A stretch of DNA of 64,000 nt from CBDCTM01 sp965222005 (GCA_965222005.1 OZ244935.1:2232001-2296000), one strand, 5' to 3'. Counted from the first letter of the stretch, positions 45,136 through 54,522 are shown. Translations and numbers: made by a program. The notes: generated from the sequence alone by a model not told the origin.

Positions 45136-46056
45136 AAATTTTTAATACAAAGAGATACTATCACAGGGCCATATATACAGGATATTGGAGACCCCCTCCT
45201 TAGTACGGAAGAAGGAGGAGGTCAGGCTGCCTTTTCTCCTGATGGCAAATTGTATGTCTATTACAATCCTCTTACAGAACTCCAGGTCTTTGATTTCGAT
45301 CGAAGCACGGGCTTACTTGATAATTATCGCACTACGGCACTGGTAGATTCCCCTCTGGTACAAATAGGGGGCATTGCCTTTTCCCCCAATTCCCGCTTTC
45401 TGTACGTTTCCAATGCCTGGGATCTGTATCAATTCGATCTGCAGGCCAATGAGCTGGAAGCCTCGCGGGTTCATATCGGTCATTTTGATGGTTTCACCGG
45501 CCCCAATTCCATTTTACCTGCCAATTTTTATCAGGGTTTGTTAGGTCCTGACTGCAAAGTTTACTTCTGGACATCCAATACGACGCAGTATTTGCATGTC
45601 ATCCACCAACCTGACCTGAAAGGTCATGCCTGCCAACTGGAAAAGCACGGCATTGAAACGCCTGTTTATACCGGAAGTCCTCCCAATTTCCCTAACTACC
45701 GCCTCGGTAGTGGGCCGGTATGTGATAGCACCATATCCATGATATCTACTGCCGTTCCCATAGTCGTGGAGAGCGATCAGGTAAGCCTATATCCCAATCC
45801 GGCAGCGGAGCGGGTGCGGGTGGCGTGGTATAAGCCTTTGGAGGGCCGGTTGGTGTTAGCAGATCTGCATGGGCGGCCGGTGCTGGAGCGGCCAATCGGC
45901 GTGGCACAGCGGGAAGCGGAGCTGTCGGTGGCGGGCTTGCCGGAGGCCGTGTATTTGCTCCGCATACGTACAAAAGAAGGTGATACGATAACTAAAAAGC
46001 TGGTGATTGCCAGATAGATAGCCTAACTTCAAGACCAGCCTTATCAAAAAAATGAG

Positions 46057-47586
46057 ATGAAACGATTTTTCTTGTTTCCAATAGTATTCCTCAGTTTTTA
46101 TACTATTGCAGTAAGTCAACCGAATCATTATACGCTTCAGTTAGATCGGATGCTAAATGAATCGGGTGTGGCATTATATGCAGACGAAGATGGTTTGATA
46201 TTGATAAGTGATGGCAGATGTCGGGATTTTAGCGGGAGAGGATGTCCGGGGATCATCAAACTGACTTTTAGTGGAGAAATAATTTGGGAAACATTTTTTA
46301 CGGATGACACTTATTTAGATACATCCCCAAGTTCGTCCAACAATCTGGCCAGAGATAGTAAAGGTAATTATTATATCACGGGCAATCGCTTATTTAATAA
46401 TCTCGAAAAGGAAGCTTGGCTGGCTAAAGTGAGTGCAGCGGGAAAGGTGCTGTGGGAGCGGTATGTCGAGAATCCCGAATTAATCGATTTTGGTCATTGT
46501 GTGCGGGTAAGCCGGAATGATGAGCCTGTTATTTTGGCATCCGAAAAATGCCTCAATGCTGATGGTAAGACCAAATGGATGGAGGAAAAGCTGATCATAT
46601 ATGATCCGGAAGGTCAAAACCAGCGCATCATCCCCTTGCCGGATGCCTATCAGGCTTCCTTTCAAGGCAACCTGGAGCTTTTGGAGGAAGAGGATCAGTA
46701 TATCGTGGTGTATGAAGCTATTCCCTATACCGAAGATAAAAAAAGACCAGTATTGCTGAAGATTGACCTGAAGGATACACTAAACCCAATACAGCTTCTT
46801 GCCGAAAATTTTAATAAAACCTGGTCAATTGGAGAAACGGTACGAATAAAGGTGTTGAATAGCGGTGATTACATTATGGGCTGGTATCAGGATAGCATCG
46901 AAAACGATGGAGTTTTGCTCTATCGCCTGAACCCCGGGGGTGAGGTGATCTGGAAAAAGCCGATGCTGACGGGGCTCAATGGCGGCTTTACGCTGCTGTC
47001 GAATATGGTGATTGCCCAAAACCAGGATATCCTCGGCTGCGGTATTTCGCTTTGTGATTCGATCTACTATGCCTGGGCCTTCCGGGTAAGTTCTGATGGC
47101 GAAACCCTGTGGGAGCACTGCTACTATAGCCCGGATTACTTTATCGACCCGGTGCTGCATGATCTGGTGGAGCTGCCCGATGGCCGCATTGCCTATACGG
47201 GCGTGATCGGCGATAGCCTGACAGGTACCGACATCTGGTTGCTCATCACCGATGCTAATGGTTGTGTGGCAGATGATTGTGGCCAAAACGGTCTGGTCAC
47301 CGGCATCCGTCCTATTATTATTAGTCATTCAGAGAAATATTTTCAGCTACTTACCAATCCGGTACGCGAAACGGCCGAAGTGGTTTTTGCTGCTTCAGCA
47401 CCTCTGCCGGATGGGGGCCGGTTGCTGCTGTACGATCTGCAGGGCCGGCTGCTGCTGAGGCAGGCTGTGGCCCGCTATCGGCAGCGGCAAAGGCTGGAGG
47501 TGGGGGCGCTGCTGCCGGGGGTGTATGTGCTGTCTTTGGTTAGAGAGGGCCGCATATTGCAGTCGGAGCGGGTGGTGGTTCATTAA
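46057..47586 (+). CDS. Secreted beta-propeller protein with T9SS sorting domain
   Basis: 509 residues: signal peptide to about 20 (YTIAVSQ), repeated propeller-like strands (KLTFSGEIIWETFF, AKVSAAGKVLWERYV, YRLNPGGEVIWKKPM, RVSSDGETLWEHCY) and a type-A sorting domain from about 430 (LLYDLQGRLLLRQ, GVYVLSLVREG). The pattern of W-ended G-E-x-x-W strands is that of PQQ- or WD40-like propellers. No catalytic residues can be named. It lies 39 bases after the broken beta-propeller gene, so the two were probably in one operon. Confidence 0.82.
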   Translation: MKRFFLFPIVFLSFYTIAVSQPNHYTLQLDRMLNESGVALYADEDGLILISDGRCRDFSGRGCPGIIKLTFSGEIIWETFFTDDTYLDTSPSSSNNLARDSKGNYYITGNRLFNNLEKEAWLAKVSAAGKVLWERYVENPELIDFGHCVRVSRNDEPVILASEKCLNADGKTKWMEEKLIIYDPEGQNQRIIPLPDAYQASFQGNLELLEEEDQYIVVYEAIPYTEDKKRPVLLKIDLKDTLNPIQLLAENFNKTWSIGETVRIKVLNSGDYIMGWYQDSIENDGVLLYRLNPGGEVIWKKPMLTGLNGGFTLLSNMVIAQNQDILGCGISLCDSIYYAWAFRVSSDGETLWEHCYYSPDYFIDPVLHDLVELPDGRIAYTGVIGDSLTGTDIWLLITDANGCVADDCGQNGLVTGIRPIIISHSEKYFQLLTNPVRETAEVVFAASAPLPDGGRLLLYDLQGRLLLRQAVARYRQRQRLEVGALLPGVYVLSLVREGRILQSERVVVH

Positions 47587-47629
47587 GCGAACCGGCGAAT
47601 ACATTAACCAATACAAAAAACTTCTGAGT

Positions 47630-48499
47630 ATGAAATTTTTATTCCCACTATTGTTGTTGCTTGCTCTTCCTGCAAAAGGCCAGGAATGGCATCCCGTAGG
47701 TACCACGTGGTATTATACACAGCTAGGGTTGTTTGGGAATGAGCATTTTGTTCAGTTTGAGATCACCCGGTCAGATACTATAGGTGGTAAATATTGTAAT
47801 ATTATTGAAACGGCTGGAAGTAATGAGGCAAGATATTATGTGTATGCTGACAGCAGTTGTGTATATGCGTATCATCCGTTTGACAGTGTGTTTTTACCGC
47901 TTTACAATTTTGATCTTGAAGTAGGAGATACCATGATTTATTATAGGATTCCATCTACTCCAATACCGTATAAAGATTCAATACGTATGGTGTTGGATTC
48001 AATTGGAACAGAAGTAGTTGATGGAAAAACACTTGAAGTTCAATACTTTAAAAAGTGGATGTTCGGTATAGCTGATTGGGGAACCAAAATCTATAGAGAC
48101 ATAGGCAATTTCCTTTATCTTTTTCCTTTTCACGGATTCGTAGATCCTTCTCCCGGCCCCATCCGTTGTTTCCTCCATCCCACCCATCCGGACAGCTCGG
48201 TGCATTTTGTAAATCATGCTTGTGATTTAGTTCCGGTACAGGAAATTTCGGAACAACTGCCGCTAGGCCTCTCTCCCAATCCTACGTCAGAACAGCTTCG
48301 GGTAGTGTGGTATAAGCCTTTGGAGGGCCGGTTGGTGTTAGCAGATCTGCATGGGCGGCCGGTGCTGGAGCGGCAGATCGGAGTGGGGCAACGGAAGGTG
48401 GAGCTGTGGGTGGCAGACTTGCCAAAGGGAGTTTATATACTTTGCTTGCAAACAAGACAAGGTGGTATAGTAGCCAAAAAGCTGGTGATTAGCAGATGA
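47630..48499 (+). CDS. Secreted T9SS cargo protein, hypothetical
   Basis: 289 residues from the ATG at 47630, chosen because the signal peptide starts there (MKFLFPLLLLLALPAKG-Q). The body (WHPVGTTWYYTQ..., SDTIGGKYCNII) is a type seen in secreted Bacteroidota proteins of unknown role. The C-terminus is a type-A sorting domain that shares 68 identical bases with the gene ending at 46017. Last gene of the 43149-48499 T9SS cargo group. Confidence 0.78.
   Translation: MKFLFPLLLLLALPAKGQEWHPVGTTWYYTQLGLFGNEHFVQFEITRSDTIGGKYCNIIETAGSNEARYYVYADSSCVYAYHPFDSVFLPLYNFDLEVGDTMIYYRIPSTPIPYKDSIRMVLDSIGTEVVDGKTLEVQYFKKWMFGIADWGTKIYRDIGNFLYLFPFHGFVDPSPGPIRCFLHPTHPDSSVHFVNHACDLVPVQEISEQLPLGLSPNPTSEQLRVVWYKPLEGRLVLADLHGRPVLERQIGVGQRKVELWVADLPKGVYILCLQTRQGGIVAKKLVISR
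48307..48374 (+). repeat. 68-bp segment identical to 45825-45892
   Basis: Both copies lie in T9SS sorting domains and encode WYKPLEGRLVLADLHGRPVLE. Identity is exact over 68 bases and breaks off on both sides, in otherwise different genes. This is the mark of gene conversion or recent exchange between sorting domains. Confidence 0.85.
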
Positions 48500-48532
48500 C
48501 TGCTTATGCGCAATGGCGGCTGATTCGTTCTG

Positions 48533-48693
48533 TAAGTAATGGCCAATTAGTAAGTTATTGATTTGGGATTGAGATTTTGTCGTCAGGCGAGGCATTTTTT
48601 GAGCGAATAGCGAGCTATTTAAGCAAAAAATAACGAAGTATGGCGGCAAAAGATCAGAGACAAATCGTGAAGTTATTATTTGATCATTACTAA
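48533..48693. repeat. Fold-back repeat, about 160 bp
   Basis: The tips TAAGTAATGGCCA (48533) and, as reverse complement, TTAGTAATGATCA (ending 48693) start two imperfect arms that run toward a central palindrome around GAATAGCGAGCTATT. No coding capacity. The inner word TACTTCGTTATTTTTT resembles TACTTCATTATTTTTC in the MITE at 15791. It fits a small non-autonomous element. Confidence 0.5.
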
Positions 48694-48703
48694 AATAAAA
48701 AAA

Positions 48704-48726
48704 GGGCCTGCCCGATTGGCAAGCCC
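48704..48726. terminator. Hairpin terminator after the T9SS cargo group
   Basis: GGGCCTGCC pairs with GGCAAGCCC (8 of 9 bp) around loop CGATT. Seven A precede it on the plus strand; TGTTCTT follows. It could serve either strand. Confidence 0.5.
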
Positions 48727-49157
48727 TGTTCTTCAGGTAAAAGTAGCAAAAATGTTTGAAAAGTAGGAAATGAAGCTTGCTGAACTATACTCACTTTGTG
48801 GATGGAAAGCTTTATCCTACCCAGGTATATCCACCATCGTGCTTAGTAGCTTTTTTATGGATAGAACTTGCCGAACTGGTGACAAAACTTTTTACTTTCA
48901 ATGCTTTGATCTTGATCTTTGGTCGATTCATTTGAGCGGTATTTTAGTGTTCCAAGCCTGGCTCATAGAGCCAGCGTATGAATAGCGTGTGTTTTGAAAT
49001 AAATTACACTTTCTGTTTTGTCGTAGTGTAGCTTACAAAGGGGAGACGGAAGGGTAAAGTTGAGAAGGGGGCACTATATATGTCAACTTCAAATATAAGA
49101 CAAAATCCATGCCATGCCCAATAAAACTTATGTTTTTTAATACTACTGCGTAATATT
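48727..49157. other. Intergenic region before the PLP enzyme
   Basis: I see no supported gene. A 71-codon frame at 48770 has no signal, family or good composition. The region should hold the promoter of the 49158 gene; none could be picked with confidence. Confidence 0.5.
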
Positions 49158-50084
49158 TTGATATTCAACGATTTAAATAGAAGTTTGATTCAAATATTAG
49201 AAGATAATTTGTTTGAAAGCAAAGAGCTGCAAGTGCTTGTTAAACGGGACGACCTGCTCCATCCTGCTATTTCAGGCAATAAATGGCGAAAACTCAAGTA
49301 CAATCTTCAGGAAGTGCTCAAGCAGAAATACAGTACCGTACTGACCTTTGGCGGGGCTTATTCCAACCACATTTACGCCTGTGCTGCTGCTTGTCAGGAG
49401 CTTGGTTTGCAAGGCATCGGTATCATCAGAGGGGAAGCTGTGGAGCCACTCAACCCAACACTTCGCTTTGCCAAAGACTGTGGCATGGAGCTACATTTTG
49501 TGTCCAGATCAGCCTATGCCGATAAGGCTCACTTGCTGAAAGAGCTAAATGTGGATCAGTCGGCTGTTTTTGTGATTCCCGAAGGGGGCTCCAATACCTT
49601 AGCGCTGAAGGGTTGTGCTGAACTGGTAAGCGAGGTAGCCGGGCAACTCGATGGGCACTTGCCGGACTACTGGTGTCTCAGCTGCGGCACCGGCGGAACC
49701 ATGGCAGGACTACTCTGCGCAGTACCCGCCACAGCGGTGGTACATGGCTTCTCAGCCCTGAAAGGCAACTTTCATCAAAAGCTGATCACTGATTTGCTGC
49801 GGGAGGCAAAAGTAGAGCCTTTGGCCAGCTGGCAGCTACATACCGAATATCACTTTGGCGGATACGCCAGGTACAATCAACGACTCATCGATTTCATCAA
49901 TTCGTTTAAGCAAAAGTTTGGTATCCCCTTAGATCCGATATATACAGGGAAGCTGTTTTTTGGTATTATGGATTTGATTCGGCGCGATTATTTCAAGCCT
50001 GGCAGCAGCTTGCTGATACTCCACAGTGGTGGCCTCCAGGGCATCGAAGGCTTTAACCAGCGCTTCGGCAAATTGTTACTTTGA
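49158..50084 (+). CDS. PLP-dependent ACC deaminase / D-cysteine desulfhydrase family enzyme
   Basis: 308 residues from a TTG at 49158; the nearest upstream ATG (49129) is out of frame and closed. The PLP lysine is in SGNKWRKLKYNL (about 41-52). TFGGAYSNHIYACAAAC, PEGGSNTLALKGC, SCGTGGTMAGLL (phosphate loop) and LHSGGLQG complete the fold-type II signature. Members cleave 1-aminocyclopropane-1-carboxylate or release sulfide from D-cysteine; which one cannot be decided here. Convergent with the TPR/PD40/SPOR gene, three bases apart. Confidence 0.85.
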   Translation: MIFNDLNRSLIQILEDNLFESKELQVLVKRDDLLHPAISGNKWRKLKYNLQEVLKQKYSTVLTFGGAYSNHIYACAAACQELGLQGIGIIRGEAVEPLNPTLRFAKDCGMELHFVSRSAYADKAHLLKELNVDQSAVFVIPEGGSNTLALKGCAELVSEVAGQLDGHLPDYWCLSCGTGGTMAGLLCAVPATAVVHGFSALKGNFHQKLITDLLREAKVEPLASWQLHTEYHFGGYARYNQRLIDFINSFKQKFGIPLDPIYTGKLFFGIMDLIRRDYFKPGSSLLILHSGGLQGIEGFNQRFGKLLL

Positions 50085-50087
50085 TGG

Positions 50088-52133
50088 TCAGGGAGTTACG
50101 CGCCTGCCATCTATGTACTTGACCAAAAAAGCATCGGGAAAACCCAAATTACGCACCTTATGTACAGCTGCCATTGCCTCATCAAGGGTAAAAAACTCGG
50201 CCAGCAATACCCGGGTGAGACCCTTGCCAAGCAGATATTCTGTATCCAGGCGACCCATTTCGGCCACTCTCGTCAATTGTGGTTCTGTAGGGTCAAACTC
50301 CACAACGGCCTTGCATTGTACCTTGAAATACACCCCCCGATGCTTGGGTATATAGGACCAGCGCACAGAATTGGCATCTATATTCGCCGGCCTCCTCTGG
50401 GCCAGGCCAGGCTTATCATGTGCCGGTCGGGGAGGGGTTGTGGCCTGTTTTGGCGCAGTATAAGTTGAAGAAGGGGCGGTCGGAGTCGGGTTGTTTTTAG
50501 CTTTTTTGGAAGGCGCTGTAGGTCGGGGATTGGCCAGCTGATTAGTCGTTTGAAGCGAAGCGATGATGGCCACGTCTTGCTGACTCAGATAAAAATCGTG
50601 ATCGCTGAGACTTGGATTGGCATAGGTATCAAACTGGTGCGAAGCTGTGGCGAAGCCATTTTTGGAAGCCTCTATTACATACTTCTTTTGCGGGATGAGC
50701 TTGAAAGCATAGTGCCCATCAGGGGTGTACAGGCTATTGAGCAGTCGCTTATTGTCAAGTCCTCTGACTTCGTACAAAGTAACTTCCGCATCTGTCAGCA
50801 GATTTTTATTAGTGTTGTTAAATACTTTGCCACCAATAGCCAGCGATTGTTGAGGCGTATAAAAGGTGAAGATGTCGTCTTGCGTAGTACTGATTTTCTC
50901 CAGGCCAAACAAGCGGTTGGATACTAAATATCCACTATGGGTGGAGCTGGGCGGCACAAAGTAATAATCATCATAGCTCGAGTTGTACACTCCGCTGAGG
51001 CGCTGCAAATTGCTCCAGTGCTCTTTGCTGCCACGGCTACGGAAAATGTCATATCCTCCGATCTGAACATGCCCGTTGGAACTAAAATAAAGCACCTCTT
51101 CTTCCGCATCGTAGTAAGGGGTGACCTCATCGCCGGGCGTATTGATCTGAGAGCCGGCATTCTGCGGGAGGCTGTAATCCAGCGCATCGCTATTCAAATC
51201 GCGGGTGGTGTACCAGATGTCCAAGCCTCCTTGCCCACCCTTGCGGTTGGTAGCGTAGTACAATACTTCCTGCCCTTTGTGATGTGCCACAAAGGGGTGG
51301 GTAGCTGTGCTGCCGTCCATTTTTACATAATCGCGCAGCTTTTCGGGTGCCAGCCAATTGCTGCCATCGCGGCGGGTGACGTAAATGTCGCACTCAGCGT
51401 ATGGCCCGTTCCAACTGCGATTTTCTTTGCAAATGGTGAAATAAAAGCGCCGTGAATCGGGACTAAAGCTACCGTTGCAAAAATGTCCGGCCGGCATATT
51501 TGGAAATTTCGGATTGATGGCTTCACTCCAATTGCCGGCTTTGCGTTGCGAGCGGAATATACGTGCCTTATCGACCTCCATAGTAGAGGAGAAATACAGC
51601 ACATCATCCGTAAAGGGAACGGGAGCAAATTCGGAAGCAATGGTATTGATACTTTCACTGAGCATCTCGAGGGTGATGTCCTGATCATCCTTATCCAGTT
51701 CTTTCAATCCCAAGTCACAGCCCTCGATTTCGCGTTCTACAATTGCGCTCAACTTTTTGTTGTCCTTGCCTTTGTAAGATGCGATAAAATTGGAAAAGGC
51801 TTTTTCAGCATCCTTGTATTGGCCATCCTGCTTGAGGCATCTACCCAATTGCAGCGCTGCAATTTGGAAGTTGTCATCCTTTCTCAGTTTTCTGAAAATG
51901 CGTGCCGCTTTGCGATAGTCCCGCTGCCGATAATAGCTTTCACCGGCGCTATAAAGCAAGTCGTTCCGCTTTTTGAGCTTATAAGCCTTCATAAACATAT
52001 CGGCAGCATCCGCATATCGCCCCTGCTTGTATTTTTCTTCTGCCGACTTGGTTAATTTACGCCAGTTGGTATCCTGAGCATGGCTGAAATGGGCTCCCAG
52101 AAAGAAGAGCAAAATAAGGCAGACACTTTTCAT
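50088..52133 (-). CDS. TPR / PD40 propeller / SPOR-like envelope protein
   Basis: 681 residues: signal peptide (1-19, HFSHA-Q), TPR repeats at about 25-150, a PD40/WD40-like beta-propeller at about 170-440 (DVLYFSSTMEVDKARIF, EVLYYATNRKGGQGGLDIW, EVLYFSSNGHVQIGGYDIF), a carboxypeptidase-regulatory-like domain at about 450-545, a Pro/Thr/Lys-rich linker and a C-terminal SPOR-like domain (about 606-681; GVYFKVQCKAV, LTRVLLAEFFTLDEAMAAV). TPR-propeller-regulatory proteins ending in OmpA are the PorE type of T9SS; here the last domain is SPOR-like instead. Both domain types bind peptidoglycan, so a similar anchoring role is inferred. No lipobox is present. Confidence 0.83.
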   Translation of the reverse strand: MKSVCLILLFFLGAHFSHAQDTNWRKLTKSAEEKYKQGRYADAADMFMKAYKLKKRNDLLYSAGESYYRQRDYRKAARIFRKLRKDDNFQIAALQLGRCLKQDGQYKDAEKAFSNFIASYKGKDNKKLSAIVEREIEGCDLGLKELDKDDQDITLEMLSESINTIASEFAPVPFTDDVLYFSSTMEVDKARIFRSQRKAGNWSEAINPKFPNMPAGHFCNGSFSPDSRRFYFTICKENRSWNGPYAECDIYVTRRDGSNWLAPEKLRDYVKMDGSTATHPFVAHHKGQEVLYYATNRKGGQGGLDIWYTTRDLNSDALDYSLPQNAGSQINTPGDEVTPYYDAEEEVLYFSSNGHVQIGGYDIFRSRGSKEHWSNLQRLSGVYNSSYDDYYFVPPSSTHSGYLVSNRLFGLEKISTTQDDIFTFYTPQQSLAIGGKVFNNTNKNLLTDAEVTLYEVRGLDNKRLLNSLYTPDGHYAFKLIPQKKYVIEASKNGFATASHQFDTYANPSLSDHDFYLSQQDVAIIASLQTTNQLANPRPTAPSKKAKNNPTPTAPSSTYTAPKQATTPPRPAHDKPGLAQRRPANIDANSVRWSYIPKHRGVYFKVQCKAVVEFDPTEPQLTRVAEMGRLDTEYLLGKGLTRVLLAEFFTLDEAMAAVHKVRNLGFPDAFLVKYIDGRRVTP

Positions 52134-52160
52134 AGTCTGAAATGTTTTGGGTTCAATGAA

Positions 52161-52745
52161 TTAATGGGCCACTTCCAGCTTAGCCAGACAACGCTCAATC
52201 ACCGGCGCAAAATGGCGGTGCTCGAGTAGCAGCACTTTGGCAGCGATGTCGGATGGCTCGTCATCGGGATGCACAGCACAGCTGGCCTGGAAGATGATTT
52301 CGCCTTCATCGTACTGGGTGTTGACGTAATGGATGGTGATCCCACTTTCCTTTTCGTTGGCTGCTTTAACGGCCCTGTGTACATGTATGCCATACATTCC
52401 TTTGCCTCCGAATTTGGGTAGTAGGGCAGGATGAATATTGACTATACGGCGCTCAAAAGCTTGCGTCAGATATTCAGGAATTAGCCACAAAAAGCCCGCC
52501 AATACTATAAAATCGACCTTATATATGGCTAATTTTTTTAAAATGTCGTCACTTTTATGGTAAAACTCGTCCCGATTGATGACCAATGTAGAAATGCCAT
52601 GCTGTCGGGCTATGGTCAGTACGCCTGCATCGGCTTTATTACTGACTACCAAACCAACTTGCCCTTGCTTATGCTCCCTGAAGTATTCAATGATTTTTAA
52701 GGCATTACTTCCCCGGCCCGAAGCAAAGATGGCGATTGTCTTCAT
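52161..52745 (-). CDS. purN: Phosphoribosylglycinamide formyltransferase
   Basis: 194 residues from the ATG at 52745 (an upstream in-frame start at 52775 adds only ten unrelated residues). MKTIAIFASGRGSNALKII opens the fold; the catalytic Asn-His-Asp set is in NIHPALLPKFGGKGMYG and YVNTQYDEGEIIF. It transfers a formyl group from 10-formyltetrahydrofolate in the third step of purine synthesis. It starts 57 bases after the 52803 gene on the same strand and ends 27 bases before the SPOR protein gene. Confidence 0.94.
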   Translation of the reverse strand: MKTIAIFASGRGSNALKIIEYFREHKQGQVGLVVSNKADAGVLTIARQHGISTLVINRDEFYHKSDDILKKLAIYKVDFIVLAGFLWLIPEYLTQAFERRIVNIHPALLPKFGGKGMYGIHVHRAVKAANEKESGITIHYVNTQYDEGEIIFQASCAVHPDDEPSDIAAKVLLLEHRHFAPVIERCLAKLEVAH

Positions 52746-52802
52746 AGGTGGCTTGTTCAATTGATTGATTTTCAATAAGATACAAAGGAGCCAATAGCTG
52801 CT

Positions 52803-54410
52803 TTAGTCAAATTGCAGGCTGGCAAATTTAAATTTTCTGTTGCGTTCACCATAGATAGCCATTTCTTTTCGTCCAATTTGCTTACAAATTTTGGGGCGTG
52901 TGATGATATTAGCGTCGCGGTTGCTGAATAGGGGATAGGTAGTGGCGCTACCATCTTTACGCAGTTCCGTGAGGGCGATTATGGAGGAGCGGCCATTGAA
53001 GCGGTGTAGCCTTTTGCTCGACGGGTCAAAATTGCGATCATTGTCATTGTACACAAAGTAGAGCCGATCGCGCACGATGGCCATTGCATAAGAGCTGAAG
53101 TAGCCACCATCATTGCTGGTGACCTGCCTTTTGGGTATGCGGCTGGCCCATTCGATCTCGCCATCGGGCCGGATATTGACTACGATGATGTCGTTGTAAT
53201 AGTAATAATAATCATACTGAAAGGTGCCGTAAAAGTAATCGCGCTGGATATATTCTTTCACAAAATATTGCTCTGCTACCAGCAAGGCTCCACCGTCGCT
53301 CCGTAAGATGAGCCGATCCAAATCGTATTGATAGAGCTCCGCCTGGCGCCTGGTATTGCCTTTGCGCTCGGCTTTTTTGAGCTTTTGCTTTTGTTTATCA
53401 GATAAATACTCCGTGACAAAGTCGAAGTCAAATTCTTTGGAATTCTGGTTGTACATCTGCTTGGTCTGCGAATCGAGGCGGAAAAAGTAAGTGCCTTTGA
53501 TACTGTAAGTACCTTTGTCGGAATAAAAACCGGAGCAAACGAGATGCCCGTTATCGGCAATGCGGAAAGTAAGATCGGTGATGAATTTGTCGCCCAGCTC
53601 GACGCGGTACTCTTGAGCATCGCCTCCGTCTTTGGTATAAGCGAGAATGACGTATTGGTAGGTGGGTTTGCCGCCGCGCCGCCGTCGGCTTTGGTCTTCA
53701 TAAATCACCCCCAGCAGATATACATTGCCCTGGTTATCGATACGATATTCCTCCACGGCGAAGTGCTCGTCATTATAGGGCAGGCTAATATTTTTGCTCC
53801 ACAGCTCTTCAAATTGTTGATCGTACACCCGCAAAGCGAAGCGCTCGGGATCGCGCTTTTTGTAGGGCAGCTCATTGTAGATCAATACTTTGGAACTGTC
53901 TTTTGACACGGCATAGTCGAATTTGCCTTTGCGTTCCTTATTGCGGGCATCGATTTCGCCGATTTTCAGCAAGTCCTTTTTGGGCTGTAAGCTGCGGGAA
54001 CTGATTTTCTGTACGAAGAGGTAGTTCTTCTTTTTTGCCTGATTATTGAATGAACTGAGCAAGTACAGCTCGTTGTTAAGCATGAGCACATCTACAAAAT
54101 CCAGGTTTTTATTGTTGTATTTGAGTTTGATGTCCCGGCTCTTTTTCAGTTTCATTTTTTTACTGAACTGCTCGATGATAATGGTTTGCGCACTCGAAGC
54201 GGCCAGTCCGCTCACTGTTTTTTCGCGCAGGGTATAAAAACCATCCGCTGTGGTGCCGATGATTTTAGAGATCACCGTGCCGGCCGGTTCTTTTAGCTCT
54301 TCGCCCCATTCAATGCTGGCAGGGATCGATTGATCTTCCTGGCTACAGAGTGTAAAGGCCTGGAAGCATACAAAGAGCAATATAAAATGCAAGGTGGTTG
54401 ATATTTTCAT
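52803..54410 (-). CDS. Secreted propeller-like protein, hypothetical
   Basis: 535 residues with a signal peptide (1-23, TLCSQ). Repeated strand motifs (NNELYLLSSFNN, QGNVYLLGVIYED, NGHLVCSGFYSDKG, GGALLVAEQYF, RDRLYFVYNDND) suggest a beta-propeller. A run of Tyr (YDYYYYYND) lies near residue 400. It has no sorting domain or lipobox, so it is probably periplasmic. Function unknown. Confidence 0.72.
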   Translation of the reverse strand: MKISTTLHFILLFVCFQAFTLCSQEDQSIPASIEWGEELKEPAGTVISKIIGTTADGFYTLREKTVSGLAASSAQTIIIEQFSKKMKLKKSRDIKLKYNNKNLDFVDVLMLNNELYLLSSFNNQAKKKNYLFVQKISSRSLQPKKDLLKIGEIDARNKERKGKFDYAVSKDSSKVLIYNELPYKKRDPERFALRVYDQQFEELWSKNISLPYNDEHFAVEEYRIDNQGNVYLLGVIYEDQSRRRRGGKPTYQYVILAYTKDGGDAQEYRVELGDKFITDLTFRIADNGHLVCSGFYSDKGTYSIKGTYFFRLDSQTKQMYNQNSKEFDFDFVTEYLSDKQKQKLKKAERKGNTRRQAELYQYDLDRLILRSDGGALLVAEQYFVKEYIQRDYFYGTFQYDYYYYYNDIIVVNIRPDGEIEWASRIPKRQVTSNDGGYFSSYAMAIVRDRLYFVYNDNDRNFDPSSKRLHRFNGRSSIIALTELRKDGSATTYPLFSNRDANIITRPKICKQIGRKEMAIYGERNRKFKFASLQFD

Positions 54411-54522
54411 AAAGAGGGAAAAGATTTCTTTTGGAACGTTTGCTACAAGGCGTAATTGTTTAATTATTCGTTAATAATAGCAGTATTTTGGTATTTTTCA
54501 AACACGCCATGATATAATGAAA

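Larger units (their letters stand above)
43149..46017 (+). pseudogene. Secreted beta-propeller T9SS protein split by an IS
   Basis: The segments 43149-43801 and 45144-46017 rejoin in frame (509 codons) when the IS and one AAATTTTT repeat are removed. The rebuilt protein has a signal peptide (LLAFQGLAQ), blade-like WD40/PD40 repeats (FSPDGKLYVYY, FSPNSRFLYVSN) and a type-A T9SS sorting domain (VSLYPNPAAERVRV, GRLVLADLHGRPVLE). The left piece alone ends in RFFKFF and lacks the sorting domain; the right piece lacks a signal peptide. So neither half should reach the surface normally. Confidence 0.9.

Noticed and set aside
48770..48985. 71-codon plus-strand frame
   Set aside because: No recognisable family, no signal peptide, and composition typical of noncoding AT-rich DNA.
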